From assembly GCA_036496265.1 (NCBI GenBank), contig DASXLL010000280.1:1-19859 (forward strand): a DNA stretch of 19,859 nucleotides. Direction: 5' to 3'. Shown here one piece after another: positions 5,676-12,946 of the stretch (positions are counted from its first letter, which is position 1; every line of letters starts with the position of its first letter). Position numbers and translations under genes: made by a program. Below the pieces are notes generated by a model. That model ran no database searches, was not told where the DNA came from, and worked only from the letters and a program-made list of their open reading frames with translations. The DNA is from CAYLLN01 sp036496265 (GTDB taxonomy: Bacteria > Planctomycetota > Planctomycetia > Pirellulales > Pirellulaceae).

Positions 5676-6236
5676 CTACCCCTCCATCACCTCATCCTCA
5701 CGTTTCTTCGCCATATCGCCCGCAGTGGCCTCGTATTTCTTCGTCAGCTCCTGGATGTCATCCTTCAGCTTGTCGCGTTGGTCCTCTGACAAATCACCGT
5801 CCTTCTCGCCTTGCTCCGCTGCCTTGTTCCCATCGCGGCGGACATTGCGAACGCTGACCTTCGCCTCTTCCGTCAGCTCCTTGATGCGGGCGACGAGCTT
5901 CTTGCGTGTATCGGTCGTCAGCGGCGGCACATTGATGCGGATCACCCGGCCGTCGTTCTGCGGCGCGAGCCCCAAGTTGCTGTTGACGATGGCCCGCTCG
6001 ATGTCTTTGATCGTTCCCGGATCGTACGGCCGAACGAGAATCTGCTGCGGCTCCGGCGCTCCGACGCTCGCGAGCTGCTTCATCGGCGTCTGGGAGCCAT
6101 AAACTTCCACTTTCAGCGAATCGACCAAGCCGGGATTTGCCCGCCCCGTCCGAATCCCCGCCAGGCCGCCCTTGAGATGAGCGATCGCCTTATCCATCCG
6201 GTCTTCCACGTCCAGCAAAATATCGTCAGCCGCCAT
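5676..6236 (-). CDS. frr: Ribosome recycling factor
   Basis: RRF, with EF-G, splits the post-termination ribosome so that it can be reused. The start at 6236 gives MAADDILLDVEDRMDKAIAH and a 186-residue protein, the normal length. Upstream in-frame codons to 6284 add only non-homologous sequence. Conserved blocks are GIRTGRANPGLVD, YGSQTPMKQLASV, LVRPYD, LAPQNDGRVIRINVPPLT and RNVRRDGNK (the Arg-rich contact with 23S rRNA), with a standard C-terminal helix. frr commonly follows pyrH. Here the upstream gene on the same strand is the DUF1501 gene, 127 nt away, so the usual pyrH-frr pair is broken. The ribosome binding site is weak (TAGG). Confidence 0.96.
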   Translation of the reverse strand: MAADDILLDVEDRMDKAIAHLKGGLAGIRTGRANPGLVDSLKVEVYGSQTPMKQLASVGAPEPQQILVRPYDPGTIKDIERAIVNSNLGLAPQNDGRVIRINVPPLTTDTRKKLVARIKELTEEAKVSVRNVRRDGNKAAEQGEKDGDLSEDQRDKLKDDIQELTKKYEATAGDMAKKREDEVMEG

Positions 6237-6363
6237 GAGTATGCCTATTATCGATGACCTTTTTCGATTGGCGGGGAGCCACAACTCACATCGCCGATCC
6301 GGTGCGCTATCCTATCGCCCACGCCGCGTTCTTTCCAGAAGAGCAAACCCGGCGTCCGCCTGG

Positions 6364-7803
6364 TCAAACAATCTCGCGAATGATTTTGCCTTCAACGAGC
6401 GTCAGCCGCTCATCCCGCCCCAAATGCGGATATGTCAGCTCATTCTGATCGAATCCGAGCAGGTGCAAAATCGTCGTATGCACATCACGCAGGTGATACG
6501 GCTTCTCGATGGCCTTTAACCCGATTGCATCGGTCGCTCCAACCCACTGCCCGCCGCGGACGCCGCCGCCGGCCATCCACATCGTGAACCCCAGATTGTG
6601 ATGATCGCGGCCTTTGCCGCCCTGCGCCTCCGGCGAGCGGCCAAATTCCCCGCCCCACAGCACCAGGGTCGAATCCAAAAGTCCCCGCTGCTTCAGATCT
6701 GTGAGCAGCGCCGCCACCGGTTGATCCGTCTCCCCCGCCATCCGCAGATGATTTTCTTCGATATCGCTGTGCGCATCCCACTGTTTATTTCCCGGCCCGC
6801 CGCCCGACACGACCACCTGAAATCGCACGCCGCGTTCGACTAACCGCCGGGCGAGCAAGCACCGCCGTCCATAATCGTCGGTTGCGTCTTTTCCAATCCC
6901 ATACAAATCGAGCGTCGCCTGCGTCTCGTCGCTCAAATCAAAAACCTGCGGCGCTTCCGTCTGCATCTTGAACGCCAGTTCGTAAGCCGCGATCCGTGCC
7001 GCGAGCTCTGTATCGCCACTCGGCAAATTCGCCTCATTCAGCCGCCGAATGAGTTCGACCGTCTTCCGCCGCCGATCTAAGGGCACCCCCTCCGGCAAAT
7101 CCAAATTCCGCACCGGGCTGGCCCCCGGCCGAAACACCGTCGGCTGATAAGCCGCGGGCAAGAAGCCGTTCATGTACATCGGCTGCCCCGCCTCCAGCGC
7201 CCCATCCGGATCGGGCATTACCACATACGCCGGGAGCGATTCCGTCTCGCACCCGAGCCCAAACACGGCCCACGAACCCATGCTCGGAAAACCGGGGGTC
7301 GTCCGGCCGCTGAACAACTCATACTGGGCCGCCGAATGCACGACTTTGTCGCCGTGGCACGACCGGATCACCGCAATATCATCGACGCATTTCGCCGTGT
7401 GTGGAAACAAATCTGAAACGTCGATCCCGCTCTGGCCATACTTTTGAAACGTCCGCTTCGAGCCAAGCAGGCGAGCATTGGGCCGGACAAACTGATACTT
7501 CGCCTCCCCAAACTCCTCCGGCTTCTTCTCCCCGTCGAGCTTGTTGAGCAGCGGCTTCGGGTCGAACGTCTCCATGTGGCTCGGGCCGCCCGCCATGAAC
7601 AAGAAGATGACGGACTTTGCCTTCGCGACACTCGGTGGCCCTTTCGCCGATAACGGATTCTTTGTCGCCGCGGCTTTGGCATTTTCATTCCACAACGACG
7701 CCAGCGCCAGTGATCCGAATCCACAGAATGCATCGCGCAAGAAGTTGCGGCGCCCTTGGTGGAAAAGGCAGGAAGCTTCGCCGAGATTTCGCTTAATCGA
7801 CAT
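6364..7803 (-). CDS. DUF1501 family secreted protein (Tat-type signal)
   Basis: The 479-residue protein starts at 7803 (MSIKRNLGEASCLFHQGRRN). GRRNFLRDAFCGFGSLALAS is a twin-arginine-like signal. The domain that follows is DUF1501, part of the alkaline phosphatase/sulfatase superfamily fold. It shows KSVIFLFMAGGPSHMETFDP near the N-terminus, GGGPGNKQWDAHSDIEEN in the centre, and LWGGEFGRSPEAQGGKGRDHH with GFTMWMAGGGVRGG near the end. Its ATG overlaps the stop of the upstream DUF1549/DUF1553 gene by 11 nt (ATGTCGATTAA), indicating coupled translation. This two-gene unit is found in many copies in planctomycete genomes. The biochemical function is not established; exported polymer degradation is often suggested. 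An ATG at 7815 is a less likely alternative start. Confidence 0.93.
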   Translation of the reverse strand: MSIKRNLGEASCLFHQGRRNFLRDAFCGFGSLALASLWNENAKAAATKNPLSAKGPPSVAKAKSVIFLFMAGGPSHMETFDPKPLLNKLDGEKKPEEFGEAKYQFVRPNARLLGSKRTFQKYGQSGIDVSDLFPHTAKCVDDIAVIRSCHGDKVVHSAAQYELFSGRTTPGFPSMGSWAVFGLGCETESLPAYVVMPDPDGALEAGQPMYMNGFLPAAYQPTVFRPGASPVRNLDLPEGVPLDRRRKTVELIRRLNEANLPSGDTELAARIAAYELAFKMQTEAPQVFDLSDETQATLDLYGIGKDATDDYGRRCLLARRLVERGVRFQVVVSGGGPGNKQWDAHSDIEENHLRMAGETDQPVAALLTDLKQRGLLDSTLVLWGGEFGRSPEAQGGKGRDHHNLGFTMWMAGGGVRGGQWVGATDAIGLKAIEKPYHLRDVHTTILHLLGFDQNELTYPHLGRDERLTLVEGKIIREIV

Positions 7804-9841
7804 ACAAAAACGCATTCAGATTAAACATCGCCAACGCAAATTCTTCCAACGGCTGGCTTTTTACAAACGCCAGGCCGATTTTTCGCTCTGCCGCGGTCGG
7901 CTCCCGCCCCGCAGTCAGTAAAAAAGCACGTTCAACGATCCGGACCGGATCATCGCCCGCCTCTTGCCTCAACCGCTTCGCCAATGCCCCCGCCATCTCG
8001 CTCGCCAATTCCCCATTCAATAGTTCCAGCGCTTGCGGCGAATGCGTGCTCGACTGCCGCCGCGCACAACTCGTCAGCAAGTCCGGCTGATCGAACACTT
8101 CCATAAACGGCAGTTTCAAATTCCGTTTCGCCACCAAATAAACGCTCCGCCGATCGTGCTCGCGTTTATCCGGCGTCACCTGCCACTGCGCCGGCTCATA
8201 CAACAAATCCACCAACTCCTGCTTCACCGGCGGCATGACGCTTTCACCGCCAAATCTCGCATTCAGCCTCCCCGCCACCATCAACATTCCATCGCGCGCT
8301 TCTTCCGCCGTCAGCCGCCGCCGAGGAAAGCGCCACAACAGGCGATCATCAGGATCGATTGTGCCCGCATTTCCAACTTTGGACTTTGGACCCTGGACTT
8401 TGGACTCCGAGCTTTGCCGAAACGCCCCACTCTCCACAATCTTCCTCACCATCCGCTTCGTGCTCCACCCGCCCCGCACCAACTCGTTTGCCAAATAGTC
8501 CAAAAGCTGGGGATGACTCGGCTGGCCGCCATTCACGCCAAAATCATTCGGCGTCGCCACAATTCCTTGCCCAAACTGATATTGCCACAGCCGATTTACA
8601 AACACTCGGGCCGTCAACGGATGCTCCGGGTCGATGAGCCACTTCGCAAGCTGCGTTTTCGGCGACGACAAATCCGGCGGCAACTCGGCCGCGCTGGAGG
8701 TCAGAAGCACCCCCAGCACGCGCGGCCCGACTAACTCCTTCGGTTTATCCGTTTGCCCGCGCTCCAAAATCCGCACATCGGACCGCTTCGCGCCATCATT
8801 CGCCACCGTCGAAATCGTCGGCAGCGGCGTCGGCGCCTTCTTCTGCACCTTCTTCAGGTCGTAAGTCAGCTTGTCGCGATCCTCACCAACGGCGTCGTCA
8901 ATTAGTTCTTTCAACCGCTTGATCTCCGCCTGAATCGCATCATTCTCCTCGTTCCACCGCTTCACGGCCTCCGCCTCGCCAATCTGAATGTCCTTCTCCT
9001 GCGTCGCCGCGAAAAATGCCTGCAGCCGGTAATAATCCCGCTGCCGAATCGCATCGAACATGTGGTCGTGGCAGCGTGCACATCCGACCGTCAACCCCAA
9101 GAACGACGCCCCAATCGCGTCCGTCAGTTCCGTCAGCACTTCATTCCGACTAAACGCCACGTCCGAGTTGCCGGCATTCCGCCGCACCGGCCCCAGCCGA
9201 TGAAAACCGGCCGCGACATAAGGCTCGCGATCCGCTTCGCTAGCGGCCACCTCATCCCCGGCCACCTGCTCCATCACAAACCGATCGAATGGCTTATCCT
9301 CATTGAAGCTCTCAATCACATAATCTCGGAATTGCCAGGCCCCCGGGCGATGCCGGTCATATTCAAACCCCTCCGACTCCGCATATCGCACGACATCGAG
9401 CCAGTGCTGGGCCCAGGCCTCGCCAAAATGCGGATTTGCCAGTAGCCGATCGACCAGTCGCTCGTATGCATCCGGCGCTCGATCTGCGACAAGCGCATCA
9501 ATTTCCTCCGGTGCCGGCGGCAACCCGAGCAAGTTAAAGGTCAGGCGTCGTACGAGTGCCCGCGGCGTGGCCTCCCCCGCTGGCTCTAGCCCAGCTTTCT
9601 TCAGGCGCTCGAAAACAAACGCATCCACCGGCCCCCGAGTAAACGCTACTGCGCTGGCTTCTTCAGCAACTGGCGGCCTCACCATTGCTCGCGGCTGCAA
9701 CGACCAGTGCGATTTTTCCGTCGCCGAATACGAATCGCCATCCGCCGCAATGGAATCACGTGGAACGGCCGCGCATACGCACACAAAGGCCGCAAACCAG
9801 CAGCTCTCACGCAAAATACGACTTCCGAATGCCCGCACCAT
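7793..9841 (-). CDS. DUF1549/DUF1553 domain protein (planctomycete cytochrome-type partner of DUF1501)
   Basis: The 682-residue protein has an N-terminal signal peptide (hydrophobic at about residues 12-26). It continues with DUF1549 (about 68-265) including GLPPAPEEIDALV, HWLDVVRYAES and a CARCH haem-binding motif (Cys254, Cys257, His258). A charged coiled-coil stretch (about 300-345) follows, then DUF1553 (about 385-665) with NRLWQYQFGQGIV, DFGVNGGQPSHPQLLDYLA and TLS-like SPQALELLN. Many relatives carry an extra N-terminal PSCyt1 cytochrome domain. This one lacks it. Between RQSS and IDPDDRLLWRF it has a repeat-encoded insert, ESKVQGPKSKV. Weak ribosome binding site before ATG 9841. It overlaps the downstream DUF1501 gene. 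Confidence 0.93.
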   Translation of the reverse strand: MVRAFGSRILRESCWFAAFVCVCAAVPRDSIAADGDSYSATEKSHWSLQPRAMVRPPVAEEASAVAFTRGPVDAFVFERLKKAGLEPAGEATPRALVRRLTFNLLGLPPAPEEIDALVADRAPDAYERLVDRLLANPHFGEAWAQHWLDVVRYAESEGFEYDRHRPGAWQFRDYVIESFNEDKPFDRFVMEQVAGDEVAASEADREPYVAAGFHRLGPVRRNAGNSDVAFSRNEVLTELTDAIGASFLGLTVGCARCHDHMFDAIRQRDYYRLQAFFAATQEKDIQIGEAEAVKRWNEENDAIQAEIKRLKELIDDAVGEDRDKLTYDLKKVQKKAPTPLPTISTVANDGAKRSDVRILERGQTDKPKELVGPRVLGVLLTSSAAELPPDLSSPKTQLAKWLIDPEHPLTARVFVNRLWQYQFGQGIVATPNDFGVNGGQPSHPQLLDYLANELVRGGWSTKRMVRKIVESGAFRQSSESKVQGPKSKVGNAGTIDPDDRLLWRFPRRRLTAEEARDGMLMVAGRLNARFGGESVMPPVKQELVDLLYEPAQWQVTPDKREHDRRSVYLVAKRNLKLPFMEVFDQPDLLTSCARRQSSTHSPQALELLNGELASEMAGALAKRLRQEAGDDPVRIVERAFLLTAGREPTAAERKIGLAFVKSQPLEEFALAMFNLNAFLYVD
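8378..8412. repeat. Heptanucleotide repeat inside the DUF1553 coding region
   Basis: In-phase heptamers on the plus strand: TTTGGAC, TTTGGAC, CCTGGAC, TTTGGAC, then TCCGAGC. On the coding strand it is read as ESKVQGPKSKV and stays in frame. It lies at a loop between conserved blocks of DUF1553. Confidence 0.8.
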
Positions 9842-10226
9842 GTATGCCAGCGTAACCCACCGGCATTGCTCTCGTCAAAGCTCAGCTCAGACCTTCCGTC
9901 GCCTCGCAACTTGAAACCGGAAACCTGGAATCTGAAACTTGTCAGTCCTTACACTCGTTTTCATCGGAAAACTTAACCAACTCCCGTTCGGCGCGCCGAT
10001 TAAATCACTCCCATAGACCGCGCTTTGGCTAAAGTCTCGCTAGCGGCTGGCGCCTTCAGCAGTCAGCCGCGAATGACCTTTACCAATCCGCCGCTCGCCG
10101 GCACAATACGGCTCCTTTTTCCGGCCCGCTGGGAAAAGGAAAAATCCCGCAACCGGCATGCGGCGCGCCCCTCCGCAACAAGCGCCGCGGTCAGGATGAC
10201 CAGAAACCAAGCAAGGAGTGCTTAGC
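9842..10226. other. Divergent intergenic region before the ompH-lpx cluster
   Basis: No convincing gene is seen. It holds a heptamer run at 9910-9944 (CTTGAAA, CCGGAAA, CCTGGAA, TCTGAAA, CTTGTCA). It must also contain the promoters of the minus-strand DUF1549/DUF1553 gene and the plus-strand ompH cluster. Confidence 0.6.
10079..10107 (+). promoter_or_regulatory. Weak candidate promoter of the ompH-lpxC-lpxA cluster
   Basis: TTTACC (10079-10084) and CACAAT (10102-10107) are 17 nt apart. Each matches the sigma70 consensus at 4 of 6 positions. This is the best pair I found upstream of ompH, but it is weak. Confidence 0.25.
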
Positions 10227-11027
10227 GTGAGACTTTCCCTGGTGTGTGCCACCGTCGTGGCCGGTCCCCTCTCGTTGTGCTTCATGATCGCCCCGGCCGC
10301 CGCCCAGGCGCCTCCGGGCGTTGGCCCCGGGGTCGCTCGCCCCGCCGGCCAAGTAGGTCCCGCCGGCCCGGCGGGACCCTCCTTCGCCCCACAGGCTGCC
10401 CCCTCGGCCGCTCCATCTGGCACGAACGTCGCGGTCATCGACATCGCTCACATCTTTAAGAATCACGTTCGCTTCAACGCTCAGATGAACGACATGAAGC
10501 GCGACATCGATGGCTTCGACGCCACCATGCGCGACGAATCGGTCAAGCTGCAAAAGAAGCAAGAGACGATGGCCCAATTCAATCCGTCTTCGAACGAGTT
10601 CAAAAAGGCCGACGAAGAATTGGCTCACCTCAAATCCGACTTCCAAATCCGCGTACAAGCCAAAAAACGCGAATTCCTCGAACAAGAAGCCCGCGTCTAT
10701 TTCGGCGTTTATAAGGAAGTCGAAGACGCCGTCACTCAGTTTGCTCAACGCAACCGCATTGGCATCGTCTTGCGGTACACCAGCGACGAAATGAAAGCCG
10801 AAGATCGCGCCAGCGTGTTGCAAGGCGTCAACAAGCCGGTTGTTTATCAGTACGGGCTCGATATTACGTCGCAGGTTCTCGCCCAGCTCAACGCTGGCGC
10901 GACCATGCCCGCCAACGGTGGCGGCATCGCTCCTCCGACTGGTCCCGGCGCTGGTCAGATCCAACCGCCGGTTCGCACAGCCACTCCGACCGGACCCACC
11001 GTCCCGGGCGCTCCGCGTACCCGGTAA
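10227..11027 (+). CDS. OmpH/Skp-like periplasmic chaperone
   Basis: The 266-residue protein starts at GTG 10227, placed 8 nt after AAGGAG (10213-10218). The in-frame GTG at 10218 overlaps that site and is unlikely. A signal peptide (MRLSLVCATVVAGPLSL, ending near AAAQA at residue 28) is followed by a Pro/Gly/Ala linker of about 38 residues, including GQVGPAGPAGPS coded by a palindromic repeat. The OmpH domain then opens with VAVIDIAHIFKNH, and a long charged coiled coil (about 85-165) corresponds to the Skp tentacles. Skp-like proteins carry unfolded outer membrane proteins through the periplasm. Position directly before lpxC and lpxA is the classical envelope-biogenesis arrangement. The C-terminal 35 residues are again Pro/Gly-rich. 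Confidence 0.87.
   Translation: MRLSLVCATVVAGPLSLCFMIAPAAAQAPPGVGPGVARPAGQVGPAGPAGPSFAPQAAPSAAPSGTNVAVIDIAHIFKNHVRFNAQMNDMKRDIDGFDATMRDESVKLQKKQETMAQFNPSSNEFKKADEELAHLKSDFQIRVQAKKREFLEQEARVYFGVYKEVEDAVTQFAQRNRIGIVLRYTSDEMKAEDRASVLQGVNKPVVYQYGLDITSQVLAQLNAGATMPANGGGIAPPTGPGAGQIQPPVRTATPTGPTVPGAPRTR
10352..10379. repeat. Palindromic repeat within ompH linker
   Basis: AGTAG is followed by the perfect arms GTCCCGCCG and CGGCGGGAC around a GCC loop. The same element, with one base missing and one changed, lies at 16292-16318 outside any gene. Here it is translated as a collagen-like linker. Confidence 0.8.
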
Positions 11028-11044
11028 CGCAAGAAGTCCGCACA

Positions 11045-11125
11045 GCCGGGACCAAATTTGGTCCCGGCGAATGGCAAATGCGGCCTCCAAAAACCGGGAG
11101 CAAGTTTGCTTCCGGCAAACAGCAA
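11045..11125. repeat. Two tandem hairpin units between ompH and lpxC
   Basis: Unit 1 contains a perfect 24-bp palindrome (11045-11068, each half GCCGGGACCAAA read from its own strand). Unit 2, about 49 nt further on, is a diverged copy: CCGGGAGCAA, a GT loop and TTGCTTCCGG, with one mismatch. Both are followed by a GCAAAT-containing tail (GGCAAATGC; CAGCAAATTT) and a CTCC-type end. No U-tract follows, so they are not obvious terminators. Confidence 0.78.
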
Positions 11126-11162
11126 ATTTAAGTCGGCTCCTGACTCCTTCGACGACGCAACC

Positions 11163-12041
11163 TTGACTACAGCCCTGCGACACCAGCGCACGATTGCTGG
11201 CCCGTGCTCGGTGGCCGGATTCGGATACTGGAACGGCCGCGATGTTCGCGTCGAGTTCCGTCCCGCGCCGCCGCACGCCGGCATCGTTTTCGTCCGCAGC
11301 GATCTAACTCCGGTCCGGAGAATCCCGGCCGAAGTCGCTCGCCGCATCGAAGTCCCTCGCCGCACGACGCTTGTCGCTAACGGCGGGCAAGTCGAAATGG
11401 TCGAGCATGTTCTGGCCGCACTGTTCGGCCTGCAGATCGACAATTGCGAAGTCTGGGTCGATGGCGCAGAGCTTCCCGGTCTCGACGGCTCGTGCGCCGG
11501 AATCGTCGAAGCGTTGGAAGCAGCCAAAATTGTTGAACAGCCTGCCCTGCGCCGCCGCTTGATCGTCACCGATGTCACTCGCGTCGGAGACGACGACTGC
11601 TGGATCGAAGCTCGCCCCATCCGTGGCGATAAACTGGCGGTCAAATACCGCCTCGATTTCGGCAACAACAACCCCATCGGCCGCCAAACGGTCGAGCTGA
11701 CCATCACACCGGCCACCTTCAAAGCCGAGCTCGCCTCGGCTCGCACCTTCATCCTGGCCGAAGAAGCCCAGTGGCTCCGCGATCGCGGCCTTGGCCTGCG
11801 CGTTACGAATCAAGACCTGCTTGTCTTCGGCCCGGAAGGCCCCCTCGATAACGAGCTCCGCATGGAGAATGAGTGCGTTCGCCACAAGGCCCTCGACCTC
11901 GTCGGCGACCTCGCCCTTGCCGGCTGCGATCTCGTCGGCCACTTCATCGCGCACAAAAGCGGCCACCGCCTCAACGCCGAGCTTGTCAAATTCCTCCTCG
12001 TTGAAGGCCGCCTCGAAGAATATCACCGCAAAACAGCCTAA
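11163..12041 (+). CDS. lpxC: UDP-3-O-acyl-N-acetylglucosamine deacetylase LpxC
   Basis: LpxC catalyses the first committed step of lipid A synthesis, a Zn-dependent deacetylation. Taking TTG 11163 as start gives 292 residues, MTTALRHQRTIAG onward. Zn ligands and catalytic residues are all present: Glu81/His82 in MVEHVLAAL, His241 and Asp245 in HKALDLVGD, His268 in HKSGHRLN. Each is three positions from its E. coli counterpart. VEFRPAPPHAGIVFVR and ELPGLDGS are also family blocks. The frame is open without stop from the ompH stop codon (11025-11027), but 11028-11162 covers the tandem hairpins and no homology, so the start is uncertain (TTG 11058 or 11106 are alternatives; none has a good ribosome binding site). 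It follows ompH and precedes lpxA. Confidence 0.93.
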   Translation: MTTALRHQRTIAGPCSVAGFGYWNGRDVRVEFRPAPPHAGIVFVRSDLTPVRRIPAEVARRIEVPRRTTLVANGGQVEMVEHVLAALFGLQIDNCEVWVDGAELPGLDGSCAGIVEALEAAKIVEQPALRRRLIVTDVTRVGDDDCWIEARPIRGDKLAVKYRLDFGNNNPIGRQTVELTITPATFKAELASARTFILAEEAQWLRDRGLGLRVTNQDLLVFGPEGPLDNELRMENECVRHKALDLVGDLALAGCDLVGHFIAHKSGHRLNAELVKFLLVEGRLEEYHRKTA

Positions 12042-12049
12042 CGGCCGCA

Positions 12050-12136
12050 GTTCAAGGTTCAACGTTCAAAGTTCAATGTTGAGCCCCTTAACTTTGAACC
12101 TTGAACCTTGAACCTTGAACTTTGAACTTTGAACTC
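12050..12136. repeat. Twelve-unit heptanucleotide hairpin between lpxC and lpxA
   Basis: Twelve heptamers are in perfect phase: GTTCAAG, GTTCAAC, GTTCAAA, GTTCAAT, GTTGAGC, CCCTTAA, CTTTGAA, CCTTGAA three times, CTTTGAA twice. The first four are the reverse complement type of the later ones, so the tract can fold into a stem of about 27 bp with only a few mismatches. It ends 3 nt before the lpxA start codon and takes the place of a ribosome binding site. Confidence 0.88.
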
Positions 12137-12946
12137 ATGTCCACCCACGTAGAACCCTCCGCGGCTGTCAGCCCGCTCGCCGAATTGGACGACGATGTCC
12201 ACGTCGGCCCGTTCTGCGTTGTGGGTCCCAAAGTTCGCATCGGTCGCGGCACTCAACTGCTCAACAACGTCACGATCATGGGTCGCGTCACCATCGGCCA
12301 GCACAACCGCGTCTTCGCGGGGGCTGTCATCGGTGGCGACCCGCAAGACATCAGCTATCGCGGCAGCGACACGGAAGTCGTCATCGGCGACGACAACGTC
12401 ATCCGCGAAGGCGTCACCATCAACCGCGCCACCGAGAAGGAAGACGGCTTCACGACGCTTGGCAGTCACAATTTCATCATGGCCGGCTGTCACATCGCCC
12501 ACGATTGCCGTGTCGGCAGCCGCGTGATCATGGCCAACGCGACGCTCCTCGGCGGGCACGTCCATGTTGATGACGACGCCACCATCTCGGGCGGCGTTGT
12601 CGTGCATCACTTCTCTTCCATTGGCAGCTACAGCTTCATCGGCGGTCTCAGCCGCGTCCTCCACGACGTCCCGCCCTACATGCTGGCCGATGGAAATCCC
12701 TCTCGGCCCATGTGCGTCAATATGGTCGCCCTCAAACGGCACGATTTCTCCGCTGAAACGATCCGGGCGCTTACCGAAGCCCATCGCCTGATCTATCGCG
12801 CGAAAGTTGGCCTCGAACACGCCCGCGAGCTCCTCCGCGCCGACGGCATGTTAGTTCCCGAAGCCGTTCACCTGCTCAGCTTCCTCCAGCACCAGCACGG
12901 CGGTCGCAACGGCCGCGGCCGCGACCGCCGGAGAATCGCCGCATGA
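12137..12946 (+). CDS. lpxA: UDP-N-acetylglucosamine acyltransferase LpxA
   Basis: LpxA transfers an acyl chain from acyl-ACP to the 3-position of UDP-GlcNAc (or its 3-amino analogue in some bacteria), starting lipid A assembly in the cytoplasm. The 269-residue protein is close to the usual 255-270. The left-handed beta-helix hexapeptide repeats cover about residues 10-190. CHIAHDCRVGS holds the catalytic His (His122), and DVPPYMLADGNPSRP and VALKRHDFS are the conserved block before the C-terminal helices. I chose ATG 12137. The frame reaches five codons further up, but those lie in the heptamer repeat. No Shine-Dalgarno is visible, because the repeat occupies its place. The stop overlaps the next gene by 4 nt. 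Confidence 0.95.
   Translation: MSTHVEPSAAVSPLAELDDDVHVGPFCVVGPKVRIGRGTQLLNNVTIMGRVTIGQHNRVFAGAVIGGDPQDISYRGSDTEVVIGDDNVIREGVTINRATEKEDGFTTLGSHNFIMAGCHIAHDCRVGSRVIMANATLLGGHVHVDDDATISGGVVVHHFSSIGSYSFIGGLSRVLHDVPPYMLADGNPSRPMCVNMVALKRHDFSAETIRALTEAHRLIYRAKVGLEHARELLRADGMLVPEAVHLLSFLQHQHGGRNGRGRDRRRIAA

Noticed and set aside
11045..11125. CRISPR array or classical terminator
   Set aside because: There are only two units, they are palindromic and diverged, there are no uniform spacers, and no U-tract follows.
10191..11276. Long open frame on the minus strand (361 codons) across ompH and the start of lpxC
   Set aside because: It is antisense to two clear genes, has no family motif, and arises from GC-rich codon bias on the opposite strand.
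11304..12062. Minus-strand open frame of 252 codons inside lpxC
   Set aside because: It is a shadow of lpxC, with an acidic/Ala-rich composition typical of such reversals.
12050..12136. Rho-independent terminator between lpxC and lpxA
   Set aside because: The stem is AT/GC mixed with no trailing U-tract, and lpxA and the next gene clearly belong to the same cluster.
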